Below are positions 21,914-29,976 of a stretch of 44,992 nucleotides of DNA, piece after piece; position 1 is the stretch's first letter; every line of letters begins with the position of its first letter. Below the pieces are notes generated by a model, which searched no databases, was not told where the DNA came from, and saw nothing but the letters and a program-made list of their open reading frames with translations. The DNA lies in the IMG/VR virus record IMGVR_UViG_3300005340_000018, positions 1-44,992 of that record. The stretch is one strand, 5' to 3'. Made by a program: the position numbers and the translations under genes. This DNA is from a virus.

Positions 21914-23800
21914 ATGAGGGTTTTCGCGCTCATCTTTTTGCTTCCACTGGCGGCCTTGGGTGCTGGCAATATCTACGTAGGCCAGTTCTACGGCAATGGC
22001 GCTGGCCTCACCAATGTTTCAGGTGGTGGCGGCGGAACCGGCCAAACGAATTGGTCAATTTTCGACATTACCAATTCGGCCTATCTGACAAATTGGTCAT
22101 TGCTTTCGACGAACGACTTCACGTCCACGAATGACGTTCGGGTTTTGAACCTGACGAATGCCGCCAACACTCTCGGTGGTGACGGATCTGCACTGACTGC
22201 GCTTAACGCCTCATCTATATCGAGTGGAACGATTCCTGATGCCAGGCTGAGTCAGAAGGTTGCGACAACTGACGCAGAGAACAGGTTCACCGTTTCAAAC
22301 CATTTTACTTCTTACGTCACAATTGAAGGACCAATGAACACTGCTGGCATAACGAATGTCGGCGATGTTAAAAGCACGACATTTACCGGAAGCGGATCGG
22401 GATTAACCTCCATCCCACTCGCCTCGCTTCCTGATGGTGTGCTGACCAATAACCGAACAGCATCCACCACGTTCTCAAACGATGTCGCGATAGATCCAGC
22501 GCACACGCTAACCGCAAACGGTGGAATTACTGCGGGGAGTGTTAGCGCTATCGGCGGCGACGTTTACGCAAATAGATTTTTTGGCCTGATAAATACCAGC
22601 CAAGCATACACGGGACATGGGGGCGGCCTTACGAATCTGACTGGTGGGAATGTTATCGGCGCAGTGGCACAGGCGACGCACGCGACGAATGCGGATAATG
22701 CGACGACGGCGACCAGCGCGACCACGGCCACAACTGCCAGCTTCGTCACCCAAGCAACGCTAACAAATGCGGTTACAAACCTTCCTCCAATCGGCACGGC
22801 GGGAACCTACACAAAAGCCACGTTTGATGCGCAGGGCCGAGAGATAAGCGGGACGACGTTGAGTGCGAGCGATATTCCGACGCTGACCATATCAAAACTC
22901 TCTGATGCGGGCACAGCGGCCTACTCCAACGCGACAGCTTTCGCTTTGGCGGCTTCAGTAGTGACCACGAACAACCTAACAGCGACGAATGACACGCGGT
23001 CGCTAAAACTTACCAACGCGGCGAACATTTTCGGCGGTGATGGATCTGCACTGACTGCGCTTAACGCCTCTTCAATTTCCAGCGGCACCCTTCCCCTCGC
23101 CAATCTTACCGCAACCGCAACGACTAACAACGCAGTGTTAACCAGTGGCCGAGTGCAAGTCGGTGATGGTGGCCGAGGTGTCGCTAACGCTACCGCGTCC
23201 GGTGCTGTGCCGATTGATGCGGATGGGACGGCGACGATAGCCTCTCAGGTTGGCACTCTCTTTCTTGGAACGTTAAGCGGTTTGCAAATTGGGGGGACGG
23301 CTACTCCGACGAGTGGGTTGAGTGTGAGTAATAGCGCGAATGCTTCGGGGGTGCTTATTCAGACCAACGGAGGATTGAGCATTAGCGGTTCTCAGACCAA
23401 TGGTGGTCTGGATTTCAAATTTGTCGGTGCTGGGGTTACAAGAATCAGAGGTCCATCAAGTCAGGTGTTTGCATTTCTTGGCGGAGGCGGCGGCGCGTAT
23501 TTCTCTGACGGTGGTAATTCAATGGTCATGTTTAATAATGTCTTTTATCCAGATGTTTCAAGGGGGGTGAGCATTGGTAAGGCCGGAAACTTCGTAGATG
23601 CCATTGTTGCCACCACGGTTTCTGCTACAAACACAATCACGGCCACGAATGGCTTTATCCTTCCACTCACAGCTACGCCCCCCGCGATTGCTCAAAATGG
23701 CGCTCAACTGTGGTCAGATGGAACAAATCTTTGCGTAATTCTTCAGAATGCTGGAGGAGTTAAGACGACCAACAAAGCAACGCTGAGTGCCTGGCCGTGA
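21914..23800 (+). CDS. Fibre protein with signal peptide and GDGS repeats, 628 aa
   Basis: Residues 1-17 (MRVFALIFLLPLAALGA) are a signal peptide. The mature protein is a long repetitive beta fibre: YGNGAGLTNVS, LTNAANTLGGDGSALTALNA, FTGSGSGLTSIPLASL and GGGLTNLTGGNVIGAVAQAT. SSGTIPDARLS (about residue 102) and SSGTLPLANLT (about 390) are phage fibre motifs. The two LTNAAN...SGT modules share a 29-base identical DNA block, so the protein grew by internal duplication. The C-terminus (LPLTATPPAIAQNGAQLWSD, then NLCVILQNAGGVKTTNKATL) is a typical fibre end. Position after the cement gene suggests head fibres or a variable adhesin. Confidence 0.8.
   Translation: MRVFALIFLLPLAALGAGNIYVGQFYGNGAGLTNVSGGGGGTGQTNWSIFDITNSAYLTNWSLLSTNDFTSTNDVRVLNLTNAANTLGGDGSALTALNASSISSGTIPDARLSQKVATTDAENRFTVSNHFTSYVTIEGPMNTAGITNVGDVKSTTFTGSGSGLTSIPLASLPDGVLTNNRTASTTFSNDVAIDPAHTLTANGGITAGSVSAIGGDVYANRFFGLINTSQAYTGHGGGLTNLTGGNVIGAVAQATHATNADNATTATSATTATTASFVTQATLTNAVTNLPPIGTAGTYTKATFDAQGREISGTTLSASDIPTLTISKLSDAGTAAYSNATAFALAASVVTTNNLTATNDTRSLKLTNAANIFGGDGSALTALNASSISSGTLPLANLTATATTNNAVLTSGRVQVGDGGRGVANATASGAVPIDADGTATIASQVGTLFLGTLSGLQIGGTATPTSGLSVSNSANASGVLIQTNGGLSISGSQTNGGLDFKFVGAGVTRIRGPSSQVFAFLGGGGGAYFSDGGNSMVMFNNVFYPDVSRGVSIGKAGNFVDAIVATTVSATNTITATNGFILPLTATPPAIAQNGAQLWSDGTNLCVILQNAGGVKTTNKATLSAWP
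22184..22212 (+). repeat. 29-bp direct repeat in fibre gene, copy 1
   Basis: GGATCTGCACTG... continuing to ...CGCCTC is identical over 29 bases to 23042-23070, inside a longer, less exact duplicated module that encodes GDGSALTALNASSISSGT. Confidence 0.85.
23042..23070 (+). repeat. 29-bp direct repeat in fibre gene, copy 2
   Basis: Second identical copy, 858 bases downstream in the same frame. Recombination between copies would delete an in-frame module of 286 residues. Confidence 0.85.
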
Positions 23801-23877
23801 GATTCCTCCTTCCAATGCTGTTTGCGGTGAGTGCGATGGCGCAAGAGTGCTTTGACCTATGGCCAACAGCCTACTAA
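23797..23877 (+). CDS. Micro-gene for a 26-aa signal-peptide-like peptide
   Basis: GTG 23797 overlaps the fibre stop (GTGA). The frame reads a hydrophobic export-like segment (RFLLPMLFAVSAMA) ending in Ala-Met-Ala, then QECFDLWPTAY and stop. The stop lies 19 bases inside the next gene (ATG 23859), so it may couple the two. The shape matches the neighbouring signal-peptide genes. It could be a tiny exported peptide, a membrane peptide or the remnant of a longer secreted protein. Confidence 0.45.
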   Translation: MRFLLPMLFAVSAMAQECFDLWPTAY

Positions 23878-24224
23878 GCGCCGAAATGGAACGAGCCGCT
23901 TCCGCGTTGCAAACCGCGATTGCGGATGGCGAGATCGACGCATCCTCGACCTTCACTTGGAAAGGGACGGACTATCCCTGCATCGGCGTCTGGAACGAGA
24001 CGAGCTACATGGGACCAGGCGGAATGACCCCACTGGACGATCTGACGTTGCAAGTCTTGAAAACTGAGTTTAGCGGCGGATCAACCATTTTCACCGGCGT
24101 AGATTTCCCGAAACTCAAGGACGACGTGATCTTTCAGGGTAAAACTTTCAGGATCGATATTATCCAGCATTCGCCGGGGAATTACATCAAATACACCTGC
24201 ATTGACCCGGCGAAGGGGAGTTGA
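23859..24224 (+). CDS. Head-tail connector/minor head protein, 121 aa
   Basis: Helical N-terminus (LLSAEMERAASALQTAIADG), then a beta-rich domain (FTWKGTDYPCIGVWNETSYM, VLKTEFSGGSTIFTGVDFPK, IFQGKTFRIDIIQHSPGNYI). The pattern of strands with a final I-x-x-x-GxYI(K/R)Y recalls head-tail joining proteins of lambda-like phages, and the downstream genes are connector and tail genes. Function by context and shape only. The next gene is a homing endonuclease that appears to interrupt the operon. Confidence 0.72.
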   Translation: MANSLLSAEMERAASALQTAIADGEIDASSTFTWKGTDYPCIGVWNETSYMGPGGMTPLDDLTLQVLKTEFSGGSTIFTGVDFPKLKDDVIFQGKTFRIDIIQHSPGNYIKYTCIDPAKGS

Positions 24225-24249
24225 AATTTTGGTGTTTTCCGTCTAAAAT
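24221..24249 (+). promoter_or_regulatory. Sigma70 promoter for the homing endonuclease, possibly leaderless
   Basis: TTGAAA (24221-24226), a 17-base spacer, then TAAAAT (24244-24249). The expected transcription start falls at about 24256, the A of the start codon, so the message would have no leader. The gap is clearly AT-richer than its surroundings. Confidence 0.65.
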
Positions 24250-24255
24250 CCAAGC

Positions 24256-24771
24256 ATGAAAATAGCCTTGGGAAACGGTCTTTTTGCGGAGATTGACGAC
24301 GCGGATTATGATTTGATTTCTCGGTTTCGCTGGCACGTCACAAAAGGGCCGAAGGTCGCACGAACTTTTTACACTCAGGCCTATGTTGGTGGCGGACACA
24401 AGAACCAAATCTCCACATCAATGCACCGGCTGATTATGTCGACACGCGATGGTGAAATGGTTGATCATATTGACGGGGATGGCTTAAACAATCGGAGGAG
24501 CAACCTTAGAATCTGCAATCAGATTCAAAACTGCGCAAACTCCCGACCGCACCTCGATAGCAAAATGAACTTCAAAGGGGTGCGATTCAAAAATGATGCC
24601 AACCGAAAGAAGCCATACGCCGCCAGAGTTAGATTCAATGGGTCTTTTTATCATCTCGAGCACTTCACAACCGAGAAGGAGGCCGCAGAAGCTTACGATG
24701 CAAAGCGGCTAGAGCTATCAATGGAATTTGCTGGCACAAACGCCAAGGTCGCCAGCGGGGGATTTGCCTGA
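24256..24771 (+). CDS. HNH-AP2 homing endonuclease
   Basis: Selfish free-standing endonuclease. The N-terminus (ALGNGLFAEIDDADYDLISR, then FRWHV) is the usual substrate-like lead of this family. The HNH part is MHRLIMSTRDGEMVDHIDGD (residues 56-75), followed by GLNNRRSNLRICN. The AP2 DNA-binding domain is at about residues 107-155 (FKGVRFKNDANRKKPYAARV, ending EKEAAEAYDAKRLEL). It has its own promoter and lies between two structural genes whose products should be adjacent. It ends in a TGATG overlap with the next gene. Probably a recent insertion. Confidence 0.92.
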   Translation: MKIALGNGLFAEIDDADYDLISRFRWHVTKGPKVARTFYTQAYVGGGHKNQISTSMHRLIMSTRDGEMVDHIDGDGLNNRRSNLRICNQIQNCANSRPHLDSKMNFKGVRFKNDANRKKPYAARVRFNGSFYHLEHFTTEKEAAEAYDAKRLELSMEFAGTNAKVASGGFA

Positions 24772-25487
24772 TGCCTGTCGGATGGAACCAGGAAGGCTTC
24801 GACAACGCTTTCAAGGAACTGATCAGGAATTGCGAAAGCTCGAAATGGCCTCGGTCACTTAACAAGCACGGTTTATTCGTCACCCTCCGGGCACTCAAGG
24901 AAACCGAGCGCGCCAGTCCTGAAAAGATATTCCATGAACTTGGTCGCGAGATAACCGCCAAGCGCGAGAATGGCACCAGTGGACCCCTACCGATAAGCAT
25001 CGCCATCGCGGCAAAACGCGCCTCGAGGTCCTGGACCAAGCAAGGCGACATCACCGGCCATTCGAAGGCGCAGAAGGCGAAGGAGATTCGCAAACTGAGC
25101 ATTAAAGCCTGGCGCAACCAGATCACAAAGAAACTCAAAGGCATGTTGAAAGGCCGAGAAATCTCAACCTCATTCATCAAGTCCGGCTACGTGACGATCA
25201 TTCAAAAGCTGGGACCGATCATTGGTGGACGGTACGATCGCAGCGGGGGCCGCGGCGTCCCTGTCAGGGGATCTGCCAAGGGTCGAGTAAGTCCAGCGAC
25301 ACCAGGAAACCTTCAATTAGTGATCGAAAACTCGGCATCGGCTAAAACCGAAAAGCGCGGCGGGTTTCATAGGGTGGCGGATCGAGCCTTTCAGATAGCC
25401 TTGGACGCCGAAGCGAACCAGATCCTCAATCACCTTACCGACGAAATGAAGCCGGAAGTTGACCATTTCAACCGGCGCCAGCATTGA
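24771..25487 (+). CDS. Minor head/tail completion protein, HK97 gp10-like
   Basis: A basic, helical 238-residue protein (TLRALKETERASPEKIFHEL, AAKRASRSWTKQGDITGHSK, AKEIRKLSIKAWRNQITKKL). It ends in VADRAFQIALDAEANQILNH, a helix like the end of HK97 gp10-type tail completion proteins. It sits where a neck or tail completion protein is expected, before the tail terminator and tube genes. Assignment is by position and general shape. Confidence 0.62.
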   Translation: MPVGWNQEGFDNAFKELIRNCESSKWPRSLNKHGLFVTLRALKETERASPEKIFHELGREITAKRENGTSGPLPISIAIAAKRASRSWTKQGDITGHSKAQKAKEIRKLSIKAWRNQITKKLKGMLKGREISTSFIKSGYVTIIQKLGPIIGGRYDRSGGRGVPVRGSAKGRVSPATPGNLQLVIENSASAKTEKRGGFHRVADRAFQIALDAEANQILNHLTDEMKPEVDHFNRRQH

Positions 25488-25505
25488 CCGCCAGCCGCTA
25501 TTGAT

Positions 25506-25766
25506 ATGAATACACTGATAACGTTAGCGGATTTTTCATTGCGAACAGGCGGAAGCGACAATGGCTTTATTAACGCCCTGCTCACACTGCTTGTAATTGG
25601 GGTTTGTGTCGGCCTTATTTGGGCTTTTGGTCGGTGGATAATCCAGAAATTTGCAGCTCCTCCGGCTGTGATGGTTTGCCGGAATGGCCTCTTTTTGTTC
25701 CTGGGACTTATCTTCGTTATCAACTTCTTGGTCTCTTTGACGGGACACCCATTCATTCGGCTGTAG
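25506..25766 (+). CDS. Two-segment small membrane protein, 86 aa
   Basis: Two clear hydrophobic segments: ALLTLLVIGVCVGLIWAFG (about residues 25-43) and GLFLFLGLIFVINFLVSL (about 61-78), joined by a short basic loop with a Pro pair (KFAAPPAVMVCRNG). This is a class II holin-like layout, but it is surrounded by tail genes, far from the lysis cluster at 37.6-39.7 kb. TTGAC lies 17 bases before its ATG, without the hairpin seen in the four GTTGAC elements. It could be a holin, a superinfection exclusion protein or a membrane-active tail component. Confidence 0.72.
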   Translation: MNTLITLADFSLRTGGSDNGFINALLTLLVIGVCVGLIWAFGRWIIQKFAAPPAVMVCRNGLFLFLGLIFVINFLVSLTGHPFIRL

Positions 25767-25775
25767 GGTTCAAAA

Positions 25776-26291
25776 ATGGACCTCCTTTCCTTAGCCGATC
25801 GCGCTTTGGTCGCTTACATCCAGTCCGTGCTTATCGGCACCGACGCGGCTGACAACGTCAGGCCGGCCAAGGACTCCGAGATCAAGTATTTGCCGCAAAC
25901 CGTTTGCTGGTCGCACTCATTCAAGATTTGTGACGATCAGGAATACTCTGGCAATTTCGATGTTGAATCTTTTATCGAGATCCGCACTGACGCGGTTATT
26001 CAAGAGAACCAGTCACCGGAGGAACCGAGCGTTAACGCGCGCAACCGTATTAAGGCCACATTCGAGCTATTCCTGACGCCTAACAGCGACGAGTCCGGCT
26101 CGGCATTAGGTGTGGCCATTACGGACGCGGCCAGGGCCTCGAGCAGCGACTTCAACAACTTCACGATCCAATGCTGCCGAATCGTCGAAGGGAACCAGGG
26201 GTTTAACCCGAAGACACTAAGGGATCGTGGCAACGCCTGGGTGGACGTGATTCATTTGGAACTGATTTGCTGTCCGTCGGACGTGCAATGA
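25776..26291 (+). CDS. Tail terminator-like protein, 171 aa
   Basis: Acidic mixed alpha/beta protein (LLSLADRALVAYIQSVLIGT at the N-terminus, then VESFIEIRTDAVIQENQSPE, NRIKATFELFL, and WVDVIHLELICCPSDVQ at the end). It has the size of, and lies in the slot used by, tail terminator or tail completion proteins just before the tail tube gene. No motif proves this. Several Cys (CWSHSFKIC, QCCRI, LICC) are unusual for a virion protein. Confidence 0.65.
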   Translation: MDLLSLADRALVAYIQSVLIGTDAADNVRPAKDSEIKYLPQTVCWSHSFKICDDQEYSGNFDVESFIEIRTDAVIQENQSPEEPSVNARNRIKATFELFLTPNSDESGSALGVAITDAARASSSDFNNFTIQCCRIVEGNQGFNPKTLRDRGNAWVDVIHLELICCPSDVQ

Positions 26292-26292
26292 C

Positions 26293-26320
26293 GTTGACGC
26301 TTTGGCCATTGCAGAATGGC
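26293..26320 (+). promoter_or_regulatory. GTTGAC box plus start-codon hairpin, copy C
   Basis: GTTGAC (26293-26298), then GCCATT (26305-26310) pairing perfectly with AATGGC (26315-26320) over a four-base loop. The start codon ATG 26316 lies in the 3' arm. No Shine-Dalgarno is present. Confidence 0.7.
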
Positions 26321-26774
26321 TGATGAAGTCCAAACAGGCAAAGCGACAATCCACGGCATCCGATCCTCCGGCAGTGCTTTGGGAATCACCGGCAGCGACT
26401 CAACCCTTGCGGGTTACGTAACCTTCATTTGGGATTCTGCCAAGGCTGGCCACAAGTGGGACACCGAGTTTATCAAGGACGAAAAGAATTTCGACGCCGC
26501 GGCGGTCGCCACGAACGCGCACATCGAACTCGACATCATGTTTACGCCGGCTGGCACCTCACGCTCTGACGTGGCCGGCAAAGCAAAGTTTGTTCTGCCA
26601 AACGCGAAGGTGACTCTCTCAGGTTTCGAGTCCGAAGATTTCAACGGGGATTATCTCTTACTCTCCGACCACGCTTTGGATCTCTCGAAGAAGGAAGCTA
26701 AAATGTCCATGAAGCTGCGCAAGTATGACGACGAAACGCAAAACGCTTCCATGACCACGACCGTCAGCGGATAA
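26316..26774 (+). CDS. Tail tube (major tail) protein candidate, 152 aa
   Basis: Beta-rich, with few Cys and helical ends: GKATIHGIRSSGSALGITGS, TLAGYVTFIWDSAKAGHKWD, AHIELDIMFTPAGTSRSDVA, and YLLLSDHALDLSKKEAKMSM. Size and place between terminator-like and tape-measure genes fit a tail tube protein. Its start is controlled by the GTTGAC hairpin element, which may help to boost or time this abundant protein. Family not recognised by sequence. Confidence 0.7.
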   Translation: MADEVQTGKATIHGIRSSGSALGITGSDSTLAGYVTFIWDSAKAGHKWDTEFIKDEKNFDAAAVATNAHIELDIMFTPAGTSRSDVAGKAKFVLPNAKVTLSGFESEDFNGDYLLLSDHALDLSKKEAKMSMKLRKYDDETQNASMTTTVSG

Positions 26775-26805
26775 ACCCACCACTTTTTGAAAGGATCATA
26801 AAATT

Positions 26806-27210
26806 ATGGCAGCAGCAAAACTAACGGTGACACACAAGGTTTCCTGGGTGCCTGGCGGCGGGGACAGTATCGTATTTGTCGGCCAGGAAAGTCTTTCCCA
26901 GGTCGGAAACGATGCGAGCGAGCGCACGCAAGCTTTCACCTCTACCACGAGCGCGGTGGTTGTCGGAGCTTGCACTGGCGACAAGTATTTGGGAGTCAGA
27001 AACAGCACGGAACTCGGCGACAATCCCACGGCAACCCAGATCACAAACGCGACACTCTACCTTGATATTGTGACTCCGGTTGTCCCGAGCACTGCGCAAT
27101 TTAAGCTTCCTCCCGGCAAGGCCATGCTGATCTTCACCGCTCAAGATACGTGGTATGGGATCACAGGGTCGGCTGGAGCGAATGCAATTGTCGCCGCCGT
27201 CGAGTTGTAA
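26806..27210 (+). CDS. Small beta-rich virion protein, 134 aa
   Basis: ATG 26806 behind a good AAAGGA ribosome site. Thr/Val/Ala-rich beta protein (KLTVTHKVSWVPGGGDSIVF, then QAFTSTTSAVVVGACTGDKY, ending FTAQDTWYGITGSAGANAIV). It resembles small tail or decoration proteins in general, without a specific family. Alternatives are a second tail tube-like protein or a capsid- or tail-surface decoration. Confidence 0.7.
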   Translation: MAAAKLTVTHKVSWVPGGGDSIVFVGQESLSQVGNDASERTQAFTSTTSAVVVGACTGDKYLGVRNSTELGDNPTATQITNATLYLDIVTPVVPSTAQFKLPPGKAMLIFTAQDTWYGITGSAGANAIVAAVEL

Positions 27211-27221
27211 CCCTCAATTTT

Positions 27222-27860
27222 ATGCACGAGTCGCTGCTTGCGCGGGCAGCGAGACCCGCACTGGTTGTTATTCTCGGCCTCTTAATGAGGCCGTTTTCTA
27301 TTGGTCACAAGCTTCTGTTGGTGCGCGAGGGAAACCCACTGGCCGAGGATAATGACGCACCAGCCGAAAAGTTAGCCGAGGCCGCGTTGCTCTGTTCTCA
27401 GTCGTGGACTCAGTCGGCTAGAATGCCGTTTGACCCACTGATCCGTTTCAAGCTTTGGCTTTGGGGTATTCGCGTGCGTCGGCTATTGAAAAAGCAGGGT
27501 GTGTATTCCCAACTCAAAGCGTTCGTCGATTATCGCAACGCTGGCTCAATGGCGTTTGCGCCGAGCGACTTCATTGAAAGGCCAGACTCGTCCAATGGAA
27601 TGAAGCCAAGGCCGCCGCGCGGCACCCCGCCGATCCTGATCCTTCAACAGTTTTTAGTTTCACAGCTTCACCTAACCGATGACCAAGCCTGGGATCATCC
27701 TTACGGCCTGGCCATGATGCGCTGGCAGTCTCACTGGGAAGGCGAGGGGTGCTTTATCGTGTATAACGAATGGGATGCAAAACAGGACGCCTTCATTTCA
27801 AAAGAGGAAGCGGCGCGCATTAATAAAGAACAGGAGGAAAAATGGCTGGCCCGACCTTGA
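27222..27860 (+). CDS. Tail assembly chaperone candidate, 212 aa
   Basis: Start at ATG 27222 (MHESLLARAARPALVVIL); a longer frame to 27150 would run into the previous gene. The block LLMRPFSIGHKLLLVREGNP is one I recognise from proteins placed just before tape measure genes. The C-terminus is Lys/Glu-rich. It overlaps the tape measure start by 19 bases. In many long-tailed phages this slot makes chaperones by frameshifting; I see no convincing slippery sequence here. Function by position. Confidence 0.68.
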   Translation: MHESLLARAARPALVVILGLLMRPFSIGHKLLLVREGNPLAEDNDAPAEKLAEAALLCSQSWTQSARMPFDPLIRFKLWLWGIRVRRLLKKQGVYSQLKAFVDYRNAGSMAFAPSDFIERPDSSNGMKPRPPRGTPPILILQQFLVSQLHLTDDQAWDHPYGLAMMRWQSHWEGEGCFIVYNEWDAKQDAFISKEEAARINKEQEEKWLARP

Positions 27861-29218
27861 TGGCGATTTTGGGTTTGAATACGGGGCCGTTTAAGGCGGC
27901 GGCCCATGACGCGCAACACGTGGCCTCACACTTGGGCAATCAAATCAAGGGGGCGCTTGCCGGTTTCATGGGAGAAGAGGCGATCCGGCAAACCATCGAG
28001 TGGGGGGAATCTATTTTCAACACTGCGGTCAAGCTCGGAATGACAATAGAAGAGGTTCAGAGGCTGGATTACGCCTTGAGACTTCAGGGAACATCGCTTT
28101 TAGAAAACAGCAAGTTCTTTGAGATGCTGTCTGTCGCACGCGATAAATACTCGCGTGGGGCCGCCAAGCCAGAACAGGTGAGCGCGTTTAAGAATTTTGG
28201 GCTGACACCAGCCGATGCAGCGAATAAGGATGTCAGCTTCGTTAGAGCCATTGCCGAATCGGTCAGTGCCGGGGGGATGGATCAGGACCGCTTGATGGCA
28301 AGTCTTAAAGCCGTCGGTGGAAGGGGAGCAGCCGCGATGATTACCGCTTTCAAAATGGGGCTGGTCGATCTCATGGATGACGCGCCAATTGTTGATGATG
28401 AAACAATAAAAAGGCTCAAAGAGGTTGCGGATGAAATGAAGGATCTTTTCATTCAAATAAAAACAGGCATGGCGCTAATAGTCAGCGAGATCACACCCAT
28501 GTTTCACACGTTGTTAACTGGGTTGAACGTGGGCTTAATAAAAATCTTCGGGGATCTCTCCTATGCTTTTGGTGGCAACCTTACCGGCGAGCAATTGGTG
28601 GCTGGCTACATGGAGAATCAGGTTAAAAAGGATATGGCCAGAACGATAGCAATGGAAAAGGCGCTTCATGCTGGGGCCGCTGGCGATGATCCGTCCGACC
28701 CCGCCGGGGAGAAGGCACGCGAAAAATCCAAAGAGAAATTCGATAAAGAGATAGCGAAGCTGGCCAAGGAAAGACACGACACTGAGCAAAAAAACTATTA
28801 CAACAGCCTCTCACTCGAAGGCAAGCTTGCCGACGCGCAGATCCGCCGAAAGAATCTGGTAGCAGAGATCGCTAGACTTCATAAAGAAGAGGACCGCTGG
28901 AACTCGGCTTCAGATGAGGAAAAGAAGGGAGCTGGATGGATCTCCGGTGCTCGAAATGTCGCGGAGCTTATCGCGCAAGCTGAGGTTGAAAAAGCAAAGC
29001 TGGACACCGAATTTGCCGGACTATTCAAGAAGGAAAACAAAAAAACACATCACCACGCCGCAGACCTTAACTCGCTTCAACGAATCGGCGGCATGTTCGT
29101 CTCTTCACCCCTCGAAATGAGCACGCTCGAAGTTGCGCGCAAGACAGAGCACAATACTCGCCGACTTCTCGAACACTTCCACGGAAACAAAACCGGCTGG
29201 CATAGTCGAAATCACTAA
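27842..29218 (+). CDS. Tape measure protein (short)
   Basis: Sets tail length. Residues 1-70 begin the usual helical pattern (AILGLNTGPFKAAAHDAQHV, then GNQIKGALAGFMGEEAIRQT). The middle is Ala/Gly-rich and amphipathic with hydrophobic stretches (MALIVSEITPMFHTLLTGLN). Residues about 280-400 are a charged coiled coil, and the C-terminal SLQRIGGMFVSSPLEMSTLE...TRRLLEHF block is typical of tape measure ends. At 458 residues it predicts a short tail of roughly 65-70 nm by the usual 1.5 angstrom per residue. Strong AGGAGG site. TAATG with the next gene. Confidence 0.82.
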   Translation: MAGPTLMAILGLNTGPFKAAAHDAQHVASHLGNQIKGALAGFMGEEAIRQTIEWGESIFNTAVKLGMTIEEVQRLDYALRLQGTSLLENSKFFEMLSVARDKYSRGAAKPEQVSAFKNFGLTPADAANKDVSFVRAIAESVSAGGMDQDRLMASLKAVGGRGAAAMITAFKMGLVDLMDDAPIVDDETIKRLKEVADEMKDLFIQIKTGMALIVSEITPMFHTLLTGLNVGLIKIFGDLSYAFGGNLTGEQLVAGYMENQVKKDMARTIAMEKALHAGAAGDDPSDPAGEKAREKSKEKFDKEIAKLAKERHDTEQKNYYNSLSLEGKLADAQIRRKNLVAEIARLHKEEDRWNSASDEEKKGAGWISGARNVAELIAQAEVEKAKLDTEFAGLFKKENKKTHHHAADLNSLQRIGGMFVSSPLEMSTLEVARKTEHNTRRLLEHFHGNKTGWHSRNH

Positions 29219-29976
29219 TGCCTCAAGTCAGAATCAACGGCAAGATCGGACCGATCCGGCAGCGGATCAAGATCAGTTATGATCCGCAGCACGGTCAGAC
29301 TATCGGCATCCCATTTGAAAGCGCAGGCTTTGGTTTGCAAGGATTGGCTTCCGAACTCGAAGCCTTGCGTGTCGCGTATGATCTTGAGCCGAACGAGCGC
29401 AAGAGCACACTTGTTGCAAAGCCGTCGGGTGGCCAGCTCGGGATTCCAAACAAGACCGTTGATGAGTGGCAGCTATTGCCGAACGAGCAGCAGTTGAGCA
29501 TTCAATATGCTCCGCGAGCAATAGCTCTTGGACAAACCCAACTGGACGCAATTGCAAAAGCGGTTCGTGACAATGAAGATTCGACGTTTAGCGGGGACGC
29601 GGCGGAAGTATTTTCAAGGCTGTTAAGTGGTGAAGCGCACTTTGCGACAAGCCAGCAGGTTCTCCACCACAATACGAATGTCTGGGATGGATACCCCGGC
29701 AATGTGGCGAACGTGAACGCTGGAAGGATTTATACGACCGCTCAACTTCTCGACGAGTGCAGCAATACGAATTACTGGGTGTATCCGATACCGGCTGGAA
29801 TTGTCGGCGCGGTCGAAGCAGAAGAGGCGAGCGGTCCTCCTGCTCAATCCGGCTGGCAAATCGGCTGGCGCAAGCTCAAGCCGAAATTTGCGACCGCGGC
29901 AGGCAATAGGATTTCAGTCTCAACCGAATACTGGTTTGGTCAGTGGGATCTTTTCTATTACTCGCTGGCGACATGA
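29218..29976 (+). CDS. Distal tail/baseplate protein, 252 aa
   Basis: TAATG start in overlap with the tape measure gene. Mixed protein: VRINGKIGPIRQRIKISYDP, GLQGLASELEALRVAYDLEP, then AIALGQTQLDAIAKAVRDNE. A Trp/Tyr-rich C-terminus follows (WVYPIPAGIVGAVEAEEASG, then WQIGWRKLKPKFATAAGN). Located where distal tail genes lie in long-tailed phages. No family recognised. Confidence 0.7.
   Translation: MPQVRINGKIGPIRQRIKISYDPQHGQTIGIPFESAGFGLQGLASELEALRVAYDLEPNERKSTLVAKPSGGQLGIPNKTVDEWQLLPNEQQLSIQYAPRAIALGQTQLDAIAKAVRDNEDSTFSGDAAEVFSRLLSGEAHFATSQQVLHHNTNVWDGYPGNVANVNAGRIYTTAQLLDECSNTNYWVYPIPAGIVGAVEAEEASGPPAQSGWQIGWRKLKPKFATAAGNRISVSTEYWFGQWDLFYYSLAT

Noticed and set aside
27180-27260. Programmed frameshift for the tail chaperone
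   Set aside because: No convincing slippery heptamer with a downstream structure, and the chaperone candidate and the tape measure are simply overlapping frames.
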